Assembly: GCA_002633005.1 (NCBI GenBank)
Contig: NMRA01000364.1
Location: 1 to 55,223 of the forward strand
Direction of reading: 5' to 3'
Source of the DNA: Phoronis australis
Taxonomy: Eukaryota; Phoronida; Phoronidae
DNA: 55,223 nt
The notes beneath the pieces were generated by a model that saw only the letters and a program-made list of their open reading frames with translations, did not search any database and had not been told where the DNA came from. Of the stretch, positions 20,644-32,600 are shown in pieces; positions within the stretch are counted from its first letter, which is position 1, and each line of letters opens with the position of its first letter. A program made the translations under genes and the position numbers.

Positions 20644-23600
20644 GTTTGTAATCTTTTTACTTCAAACTATCATAACGAAAACATTGAAACCACTGAACCA
20701 AAATACCTACCTGCTCAAAGTGCCTGCCGGCCTGAGACACATCCCGACTAAAGCGTGCAGTTGGATATTCCCCAAGTTCTCTACCAGCGAATAGCAATTA
20801 ATGCAATATATTGATAACATACCTTGACCATTCAGATACATTGGTCATTCACGAACTGCCCTACAACGAAACTGTTATACCAGAGACGTTTCTTAGACAC
20901 CTGCTGTTATTACTTTCAGATATGGCCGAAGGATAGTCCTTGTTGTTTCAATAGTAATAATAGCTGCAACAAGTATCGCCGAGAGCTTCTCACCGACTTA
21001 CGCAGTATTAGTGATTCTCAGGTTCCCAGGCGGAATTTTCAAAAATGTGGTGTGGATGACAAGCTATGTTATGAGTAAGTTTCACGCACAAATGACGATC
21101 AAACCCTTCGTCTGACAAGTCAACAAGATCATGGAGCTACTCGTGGTTTTCATAAGAGTGGCACACTGCGTAGCAAAGAGGTGCACGCCCATTTGTGAGC
21201 TATGAGCCCCAGAACGCCAGTTCAGCAGACAAGAAATCCACGATACAATTAGTCCCCTGGCCTGCACCCCTAAACTCCACGCACGCACCAAAAATGCTCC
21301 ATTGCGATGATCAAGTTTCAGTATAGCCTGATAAGAGTCTTCTTTTTTTCGTTACTGACCCCAACATGGATTTGCTATGTACATTGATTTCTACATCTGC
21401 TTATGAATAGGCGAGGTCACGACCATTCTCAAGGCGTTTGGACTAATAATACTGTGTTCAAAGAGTTAATCGAACGTTGCAGCAGGAAAATAAAATGTAA
21501 TGTACAATTATGCCCATCAAAGTATAAAACGGATTTTTGAAATACTATACATTTTCAAAAGTTAATCATTCCCGTTATATGTAAATCACAAAAAATAACC
21601 GAAATCTATGTCCGAACCATAAAAATCGGATTTACGCACGTCAAAATTAAATTGATTTCAACAGCCTGACTGATAAGGAAATTTACCCCCGCCCAATGGT
21701 CATTGCCCGATTAGACTTCAGATAAATGTTCTTGTTAGTAACAAGACAGAATCATGTCACTGTAAGGAATATTTTTAGAGAGATTTTATAATGAGAGTAG
21801 TATTTCTTTTTTTGCCAGCTGAACTGGGCGAAATGTAATTTTAACTATTTTCTATCATAGTACATATTTGGAGTGGTAATGGTACATGTTCTGTTTGGTT
21901 GATAATTTACGGGTTTGAGATGGTGATTAAAGAGGAAATGTCGCTTAAAATTTGTATGTATAATATCGTATGTAAAATGTCGCTCTAGTTCCTGTATATA
22001 TAATATCGTATGTAAAATGTCGTTCCAGTTCTCGAGTTCACGGGGACGTCATGGCGCTCTGTTCTTGGTGTTGGCATTCAATTTTTCCACGTGACTGGTG
22101 TCATCTGCCTCGCACTGCTTGCTTACCTAGTACGGGACTGGAGATATTTACAGCTTTACTGCAGTTTGCCGTTCAGTGTGTTGGCCGTTTTATATTGCTG
22201 GTAAAAATAGCAGTTGTAGAATGTTCTGATGTGCCGGGAATGAAATCACGGACATTCCGTCATTTTAACTTTCGATATGCAATTTGAAATGCAATTTTCC
22301 TCAAATTTCCACTATGCCAAATGAAGACTCAGAATCCGATTTTGTGTCCAAAATTCAATTTTCAATTTGAACAACTTAAATTAAAATTTTGAGGCAAGCG
22401 GACAAGCGGAAATTCACGGTGCGAACTCTTGTGGCTAGTCCCGTGAAATCTTGGGGTCGAAAGCTAGAATGGATGGGTCACGACAAATATTTTTGCGTGT
22501 GTTAATTTGGACTGGCAACTCTATCCTAAAATGATACACATCAGAGGCTGTGCAATTTGGACTAGTCTGTCTGTAAATACTTCATAATTCAAACATGTAC
22601 ATGTAAGTACACTGCATTAAGCTGTACATAGCTCAGTGTACAGCGCAGCTGCACTGGACTATCTTCACAATATTGAACATGTACTGGACTTTCAATTTTC
22701 GAACAAAAACGAGACTTTCAATTTTTCGAATTGCACATTGAAAATTTAATGAACGGAATGCGTCGAGATTAACGATGACTGGTTCCAATGTAGCCTACAT
22801 TTGGATTTTGCAATCATCCAACAAAAATGCCAAAACCTTGACGTCTTTTGCTGCCACGTTCTGGGCATGCATTTACTTTAGTTTTAAACTGAAAAAGGGA
22901 ATCTTTTATTGTAAAGCCTCGGCTGCTAAAATTAGACACCTATTTTTAAAAGGTGTACAAACCTGCGTTCCGCTGAAGAAGTGCACTTTTGATTTAGACA
23001 TCTCACCGCTAGAAATTGGACTAAATTTGTTCCTTACTCAGAATTCTGGATTTGCCACGAACTAGCAATTCGTTATCCCATCAGACCACGCTTGGTGCAT
23101 ACAATGACGCACCTTGACAGGCCAACCTAGCTGTGGGACCTGGTCTCAAGTCCTAATGAACTTACTGCCAGCTCTTTTCAACCCCTGAAAATCGTCTTCA
23201 ATTTGACCTATAACATTTTGAGACCAATTTTTTTATCGGTGTGTGGTCTAAATTAAAAGTTGGCTTTTGTAATGGAAGGCGGGATTGCCTGCTTTAACTA
23301 TGACAAGTCTTCAAATGACAGTTGCTTTTTGACCTAATTCACGGCGACAGGAGGCGCGTTCCAAAACGAGGCTCACTACGATAGAACTGTTGGCTTATCA
23401 GCATAGTTGTATTTGAACGGCAGAAAATATACGGACACTCAACTGTCTGTTTTACAATTCCTAAGGACGTTGCGGAAGCGTTGGGTCGCTGCCATACGCC
23501 GCGACGAAGGAAAGTATTTCCGTGTAAAATTTATAAATCATTTGAAAAGCTATATCATATTTTATCGCAGTCTCGGTTGCTGCCGAGCATCATAGCAGTC

Positions 23601-26600
23601 AGAGGCGGATCTACAGGGGGGGTTCAGGGGGTTTTAACCCCCCCCCCTCGGGACAGGATCAAAAATAAAAACTGGAAAAAAAATCGCCAGAAAAAACGAA
23701 ATTAGCTACTAAAAATCCCAAAAAATCTTACACGGGAGGAGGGAAACCCTCTCGCGACCTTCCTTCCCCTCGGCGCTACGCGCCTCAGATTCTCTCGAAT
23801 CCTAAACCCCCCCTTACTGAAATCGTAGATCTGCCACTGTAGCAACTACCAGTGAATCTTCGGCCAGCCAAGCTGTGTTTTCATGACTACGGGTTGAAAC
23901 ATGATGAATTTTTCTTTCCTCTTTGGACAGGACCCTCAATCCCTCGATTTTGGGGCCGAATATCGGCTCCATCCCCACTCAAAAATATTGAAAAATCTCG
24001 CGAAATTCCCCTAACGATGCCTAAAAATTCCCTTAGTGATTTAAAATTTCCCTCTGAAGTTCAAATTACCTGTAAGCACACAGGTGACAATTTGAAAGAG
24101 CACAAATTGCTACTTGATACAGAGCTTATGAGAGCTTGCAACAGGGCGGGAGTGCTAATGATGGTGATCGTGAGGTAGATTTTCCCCCTCACTCGGTGAC
24201 AAAATTCCACCAATGAGTCAGAAGGCACTGACAGGCACCTTTCTCCTCGGATGAATGAGGCCCCTGAAGAAACATGACAACTATGCTTGCTAGCTCTGTC
24301 CAGTTAACTGAAATTGAGCTCTAAAACGAGGTTATGCTTTGGACGGACAAATAAATATAGATTATTACATGGCGAAGTCGTTATCCCCCGTTATCTAGAG
24401 CCCTTGTGGATTTTGGAGAATTATCGCCCGAGGGGCGTTAGAACATGTAATAATCTATTCATACCACATACTGAACGAGAAACATTGCAATGAATCGATC
24501 TACCTTTCTCGACTCGCCTCGGCTTTGTAACTACTTTCTCTGTCAGAGGCCCGGGGTCGGAGGTCGTGACCTTTTAAGAAAAGCCGAGCTATTTTTGTCA
24601 AATAATGCTTTTACCCAGAACCAATTGAAAATTTGAACAAAACAGAAATAAAGTGAATCTATAAACTAAGGTTTAGCAACTATTATAGCTTACTACACAT
24701 TTTATCACGCTAAGCTGCGACCTGGAAAATATCGTCTGCTAAAGTAGGTTACCACTAGTAACTGACTATAATGCTCAAGTCAAAGGATCTCGACGACACG
24801 ATACCCGTATTCAAATTGGAGATCGGTGATTTACATGTGAGAGAACACGAGAGAAAAATTTCACTGAATTAAAATATCGTTTTTATGGAAATTATGCGTA
24901 TAAATGTCGGTGCAATGCCCTTTGCTGAACATGCGATTGTTGCCGCTGAGTGGTGTAGTGGTAAAGTCGGCAACTCGAAACGCTGAGGCCCGGGTTCGAA
25001 TCCGGCCTCGGTTTCCCGACAAAATGTTATCTCACTAGTGAGATATCTTTGTGGGTTATTACACGGTTGTATCTCCCATTCGAGGCTAATATTGTGGTAT
25101 AAGGGTTTTTAATTTTAAAATTCAACTTGGTCCACATTGATATTTGAAACCTAGCACATGAAATAGATGTAAGAATTATTAAAAAAAAGAAAGCAGAATT
25201 GATGGTCAAATAATTTTTATTTTCAATTACGAACCTGATTTTTTATTTTAATAAGATATATTCGATAACATCAATTATCCTTGCAGATCAATGACAAATC
25301 AAGTGTTAGTCCCGGTAGTCCCTACTTCATACCAGGACCTAGGCTATGCTTGATGTTAATATTCTTGGTCAATAAATTAAACCAGACGTGACTTGCACAT
25401 GAGAGCAAAATGCGATGAGCCACCACTGTCGAATGTATGTTCAACTCGTCAAAAATACGAGCAGATGACCTGGTTTGTGTAGAAAGCATTTTATCAACAA
25501 TTTATAAGAAGAAACACCGTAATACCTAATCTGTTATACGATTGCCGCAATTTGGTCATATTTACTTTTCTTGTTTCGCGAACCTAGTTTTCCGAAAAAA
25601 CTTATAGCCTTTCGTCAGACAACTCTTTGGTGCATTGACTTGTTCTCTAATGTAGTTTTCTACGTCTCTGTGGTTAATTACAGATACATTTCGAAGATTT
25701 AATACCCAGATTGGACTCGAAAGACCAGCCATTTAACTCACGCAATGTCAACTTCCGCTTTGTTTATCGCAGTGAGCCTCGCTTTGGGTTTTGATGCATC
25801 CGGAACAACACGAGTATCTTCGTAACCTCAAATTTCCCGTCCGAGGTGATTTGACCTCAGGTCACACTGCAAGTCGTGCAACTTTCAAATTGGAGAATGG
25901 TTGGTCGTATAACTGGAATTCGCACATGCACTGTTAAGGTTCAGCTCCGAGGGGAAATTTGTGGCTACAAAAATACTCGGGGTGTTCCGGATGTCTCCGA
26001 TTGCGGTTATGTGCTTTTTTAAACAATGGCTTTGTGTTTTAAACAACAGTGAATGCATAAAACATATGGAAACATAATTCATTTTTACTCATTCAATTTT
26101 AATTTGTGTTTTTTCAGTTTTGTTTTAGAATCTCCGCACTGGTTGCTGATGAAAGGGAGGTATCGTCAAGCTAACAAAATACTTCACAAAATTGCGCGAG
26201 TAAATCGCTTGCGATTTTCAAAGAACTTTAATTTTGTTGCTGAATTGGAGGGGTTCAATGAGAATCAGACCGCCTGTGATGTTATTCATTCTGTTGAGAC
26301 CTGCACTGGCGTCGAAGCAGTGGATCACGCAACAGATAACTGTAATAGTCTCCATGATACTTCCCAGAAAAAAGACAATGAAAGTAAAAATGCGACTCCA
26401 CTTTCAAAGCTAGTCTCGTCTAGAAAGCTGTTATTTCGTCTGTTGGTGTTATGGTACATTTGGTAAGTTTCAACTCGTGTTATCTTGAACACCCAGTTTT
26501 GAGGCATGATGTCTTTTGTGACCGCTGCGAAAATTGAAAACTTATTCTCCGTTTTTACAGGACACCTGATGTGTTTTTTCAACCTTAGCAGTCATAATGT

Positions 26601-29600
26601 TCCTTAGTTACGACAAACAGAAACGCGAATGAAAATGAAAAATTCAGTTAGATCTGGTTGGGTGCATGAATACAACTTCAAAATTTCCCCTGCGATTATT
26701 AAAAGAAAAAAACAACAACAGAAATTCGGTGAAAAAAGCAGTGTGACAAAAGTATTAAATGTACATAATGTAAACGTTTTCCTGGAATTTGAGTACCTCA
26801 GATTTTAACATTTTGGTGTCTACACAAAAAAATACTTGGTTTCATTTGTTCTAGAATATTTTAATGTTGATGTCCTCTTGTTTTCATACAATAAGATGAA
26901 ACTAGGGAACTGTACAAGCTCAGTTAGCGTCACATACGAATGCACAAGTTGTCCTTTTCGAAAGCGCGTCAATTTGAAGACCACGATTGCCCTGCTGAAT
27001 TTCAGATATCGGTTATGCTGTCATGTTGTGATTGTGGAATAAATTAAAGTTTAGTGATTTATGGCCGAAAATGCAATTTGAGGATTAATGTTGGATGGAA
27101 TAGGCTTTTGAAGCTATTAGCTTGACCAGAGCTACAAAATANNNNNNNNNNNNNNNNNNNNNNNNNNNNNNNNNNNNGGGTTGAAACATGATGAATTTTT
27201 CTTTCCACTTTGGACAGGACCCTCAATCCCTCGATTTTGGGGCCGAACATCGGCTCCATCCCCACTCAAAAATATTGAAAAATCTCGCGAAATTCCCCTA
27301 ACGATGCCTAAAAATTCCCTTAGTGATTTAAAATTTCCCTCTGAAGTTCAAATTACCTGTAAGCACACAGGTGACAATTTGAAAGAGCACAAATTGCTAC
27401 TTGATACAGAGCTTATGAGAGCTTGCAACAGGGCGGGAGTGCTAATGATGGTGATCGTGAGGTAGATTTTCCCCCTCACTCGGTGACAAAATTCCACCAA
27501 TGAGTCAGAAGGCACTGACAGGCACCTTTCTCCTCGGATGAAGGAGGCCCCTGAAGAAACATGACAACTATGCTTGCTAGCTCTGTCAAGTTAACTGAAA
27601 TTGAGCTCTAAAACGAGGTTATGCTTTGGACGGACAAATAAGGGTTTTTAATTTTAAAATTCAACTTGGTCCAGATTGATATTTGAAACCTAACACATGA
27701 AATAGATGTAAGAATTATTAAAAAAAAGAATGCAGAATTGATGGTCAAATAACGAACCTGATTTTTTATTTTAATAAAATATATTTAATAACATCAATTA
27801 TCCTTGCAGATCAATGACAAATCAAGTGTTAGTCCTGGTAGTCCCTACTTCATACCAGGATCTAGGCTATGCTTGATGTTAATATTCTTGGTCAATAAAT
27901 TAAACCAGACATGACTTGCACATGAGAGCAAAATGCGATGAGCCACCACTGTCGAATATATGTTCAACTCGTCAAAAATACGAGCAGATGACCTGGTTTA
28001 TGTAGAAAGCATTTTATCAACAATTTACAAGAAGAAACACCATAATACCTAATCTGTTATACGATTGCCGCAATTTGGTCATATTTACTTTTCATGTTTC
28101 GCGAATCTAGTTTTCCGAAAAAACTTATAGCTTTTCGTCAGACAACTCTTTGGTGCATTGACTTGTTCTCTAATGTAGTTTTCTACGTCTCTGTGGTTAA
28201 TTACAGATACATTTCTAAGATTTAATACCCAGATTGGACTCGAAAGACCAGCCATTTAACTCACGCAATGTCAACTTCCACTTTGCTTATCGCAGTGAGC
28301 CTCGCTTCGGATTTTGATGCATCCGGAACAACACGAGTATCTTCGTAAACTCAAATTTCCGGTCCTCAGGTCATACAGCAAGTCGTGCAACTTTCAAATT
28401 GGAGAATGGTTGGTCGTATAACTGAAATTCGCACATGCACTGTAAAGGTTCACCTCCGAGGGGAAATTTGTGGCTACAAAAATACTCGAGGTGTTCCGGA
28501 TGCCTCCGATTGCCGTTATGTGCTTTTTTAAACAATGGCTTTGTGTTTTAAACAGCAGAGAATGCATAAAACATATGGAAACATAATTTATTTTTACTCA
28601 TTCAATTCTAATTTGTGTTTTTTCAGTTTTGTTGTAGAATCTCCGCATTGGTTGCTGATGAAAGGGAGGTATCGTCAAGCTAACAAAATACTTCACAAAA
28701 TTGCGCGAGTAAATCGCTTGCGATTTTCAAAGAACTTTAATTTTGTTGCGGAATTGGAGGGGTTCAATGAGAATCAGACCGCCTGTGATGTTATTCATTC
28801 TGTTGAGACCTGCACTGGCGACAAAGCAGTGGATCACGCAATAGATAACTGTAATAGTCTCCATGATACTTCCCAGAAAAAAGACAATGAAAGTAAAAAT
28901 GCGTCTCCACTTACAAGGCTGGTATCGTCTAGAAAGCTGTTATTTCGTCTGTTGGTGTTATGGTACATTTGGTAAGTTTCAACTCGTGTTATCTTGAACA
29001 CGCAATTTTGAGGCATGATGTCTTTTGTGACCGTTGCGAAAATTGCAAACTTTTATTCTCCGTTTTTACAGGACACCTGATGTGTTTTTTCAACCTTAGC
29101 AGTCATAATGTTCCTTAGTTACGACAAACAGAGACTCGAATGGAAATGAAAAATTCAGTTAGATCTAGCTGGGTGCATGAATACAACTTCAAAATTTCCT
29201 CTGCGATTATTAAAAGAAAAAAAAAAACAGCAGAAATTTGGTGAAGAAAGCAGTGTGACAAAAGTATTAAATGTACGTAATATAAACGTTTTCCTGGAAT
29301 TTGAGTACTTCAGATGTTAACGTTTTGGCGTCTACACAATAAATTACTTGGTTTCATTTGTTCTAGAATATTTTAATTTCGATGTCCTCATGTTTTCATG
29401 AAATAAGATGAAAATAGGGAACTGTACAAGCTCAGTTAGCGTCACATACGAATGCACAAGTTGTCCTTTTCGAAAGCGCGTCAATTTGAAGACCACGATT
29501 GCCCCGCTGAATTTCAGATATCGGTTATTGCCCCGCTGAATTTCAGATATCGGTTATGCTGTCATGTTGTGATTGTGGAATAAGCTATAAAGTTTAGTGA

Positions 29601-32600
29601 TTTATGGCCCAAAATGCAATTTGAAGATTAATGTTGGATGGAACAGGCTTTTGAAGTTATTAGCTTGACCAGAGCTACAAAACAATAAAATCGGGGCTTT
29701 TTTAAGAAACTTCTTCTTTAATAAACTCAAATTTGCCGCTTTACCGCGAATTAGTGACACCTAATGTCTACACTAGTGTTTGTCTATTCTCATTAATAGT
29801 ATGACGTCATTGCGAAATTTGATGTGCCCAATAATTTAATGTCATAATAGGAAAAACGCAAAAACAATATTTTTCAAATTTAGTGATAAATATATTACTT
29901 GAAATTAAACTTAATGTTCTTTTTATAAATTAGTCAATGTTTTAAAACAATGACTGCTTTACGTTTTATTTTAGAAAACTTTGTTGATTAAATATGTATG
30001 GAAGGTGGATCTTTGCTGCGGAAAAAATCATAGGATAAAAGAGAGGTCGTTGTACAGTGCACGCTTGAAATCTGAAGTCCCGGACAGAACATTCTCAGAT
30101 TATATTACAGCGGCAAATTGCCGATAGCAATTAAGGAGTGCAATCGCCGTTGTACAATGCAGGCGTGAATCCGCCTATAAAATAGGCTGGAAAGTTGTGG
30201 GCATTTGGTATCCGCTTCCTAATATCGGATTATAATCAACCACGGAGAGTATAAACATCGGTAATGAGAAGAACTAGGTTCACGTGTGCATTGTTACAGA
30301 GACGATTGCAAGGCGCTTGCATATTTCAATATAAACTAGTTCAATAGTATACTAGCATTCTCAAAAAGAATACGGCGGTTTGCTATGAATAAAACAGGAA
30401 CGTGTTATATCAGCAACTTCCGACCTTACACGCTTATTGCTTTGTGCTCGTACGGAACGAGTAGGATGCACTCGTATGAAAGAGTGCAATACACGCGTTA
30501 GAACACGTTCGGTTGTTTTAAAATCCGCCACTGTACTATGTCTGAGTATGTTCCATCGGCGACTTCCGGATTCACACAGGGTATTTTTAACGCTGACGAA
30601 TGTACAAAAGCGTTTTCGATGACTGCACTAACTGAAATTGAAATCTCGAAGGCATAAAACAACAGTAGGAGAGAATTGTTGCTGATGTGTCGTTTTCCTT
30701 CGGGTCACCAGAGACGGCTGCGAAGGAATATAAGGGAAGGAAAGCTAGGTGACATGCTTTGCTTCTAATACAACGGAACGCACGTCCGGAAGATGCGTCG
30801 AGCCGAGCATGCGCATTCCAATGGTTAACAGCGATCGATCGATAGTGTTCACGTGCCACTACTGTGTCTTTTTACGTCGTTTGACTATAAGGCGAGCATT
30901 CGTTTTTCCTTTTGTTTTTTGCAGGACGACAATCACATTCATATTTTACGGCCTATCTCTTTACTCTGCGGACCTCAGTGGGGACGACTACATAAACTTC
31001 GCTCTCTCCGGAGTAGTGGAAATTCCCGCCTACTTGTTGGCTGCCGTGCTTAGCAAAACGTGGAGCCATCGTCTCCCGTTGGCAATCTCGCTACTTCTAT
31101 GTGGGATCTTCATGCTTTGTTGTGCTGCATTCCCGCCAGGTACGTCGATGCCTATTTTCAAATCCATGTTTAGCACGTTTTCTCAAGGAACTTGAATAAT
31201 TAGTCTGCAGAAAATTCCAGAATATTTCTTCATCCTTATCAAATTTAGCCAAAAACTCTGCAAGTAAATCTGAATATAGATAACACTTGAGAAAAAAGTA
31301 TATTTCTGATTCTACGATCAGCAGGACCATATCCTCGCCATTCTATCAAGACTACTAAATCTTCCTTTCACTATTAATAAGCAATGCGCAGAACATTTAA
31401 ATCTTGCGAGATTAATTTAACAATTTTATAAACGTCTAATGATCGAGAAAAAATATTGTTTCTCCCAACATGGTTGCCAAGGTTACAACACCGTTGTTAA
31501 AATTCAGCAACAATAAGATTAAACTGGAAATTACAAACTCCAAAGCTTAAAGTTTGTGGAGAAATGAACTGCTTGTGTACATGTATGTGCACACGACCGT
31601 CATCTTTGGAAGGATGAGCTGGTTAGACCCATCCTTAATCAGTTTCCTGAATATTAACAGCTGAAATGTGCGCCAAACAGCCTTTTTAAAGTTTCATTTT
31701 TATTAGGCAAGCTACGTTTTTGGAACTGCGTAGCCTAAATCCGCTATTTTGTGACTCCCGTTTATGACTACTTTTGTAAGATATTCATGAAATCATCAAT
31801 ACATTCCTACTGCACGCTTACATGATTGTACAGGTTAATGTTCCTTTTGCTCAATGGATTCGGAAGTAGGAGGGAACAGAAGGTACCTTTCGAATAGTTA
31901 TTCTCAGACAGTACTCTTAGGGCAAAATATAGCATCCTATCTTTTCAAGCATTTTTGTGGAGTTGTGATTGCTATTATTTTAGAATCTATAGGAATAACA
32001 GTGTTGGCCTTGGCGGCGAAGTTGACCGCGTCCGTAGCAATCGCCATAGTGTACACTTTGACGGTTCACATATTTCCCACTGAAGTGCGAGGATTTGGAG
32101 TCGGAACATGCGGTGCAATATCCAGGCTGGGTGGGATTACAGCGCCCTATGTTTTACTAATGGTAAGATGAACTCTTGGTACAGTCACGTGGTGTAGCTG
32201 AGAGACGCGCGGGGAGTGCACTGGATGTCCCATCAGGGAAGGGGGGGGGGGGGGNGACCGAGCGGTGATGATCATAGCTACGTCACTGTCTCGTTATGAA
32301 TGATGATAGAGTTTTGGTAAGAGAAATAGGGACTGGTAAACTTGTCAACTACACTAGTGAATTACAATTCAAGATCTTCATGGCATTTTGCATGTAGGGT
32401 GGTGCCTAAGCATCCGGTTTTACTGGTCAAAACTACCAAAATGATCCAGACTAAGAAACAACAAACTAACAAAAGTTATTTCTCTTTTCCTCCGCTGTAG
32501 TTAAACGATTTTTGCAGTTCAAGCCATGAAAAAGTTCAACATTTAATGACGGATCTAGTTTTCATAATCGGCAGAGCATAAAATGTCCGGGCCGGGAAAA

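Larger units (their letters stand above)
23891..27141 (+). repeat. Duplicated block, copy 1 (carries exon 4a), ends at an N gap
   Basis: Colinear with 27178-29680 at a few percent divergence, starting GGGTTGAAACATGATG in both. Compared with copy 2 it has an extra 748 bp (24355-25102). It breaks at the 36-N gap at 27142-27177, just where copy 2 starts. Confidence 0.92.
27178..29680 (+). repeat. Duplicated block, copy 2 (carries exon 4b)
   Basis: Matches copy 1 (23891-27141) throughout except for the missing 748-bp insertion, scattered substitutions and small indels, and a private 29-bp tandem duplication at 29498-29555. After about 29680 the sequence continues uniquely to exon 5. Confidence 0.92.

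Noticed and set aside
24941-25015. A functional tRNA gene
   Set aside because: The A and B boxes are good, but the acceptor stem does not pair, the T-stem has mismatches and no anticodon stem forms, so a SINE head is more likely.
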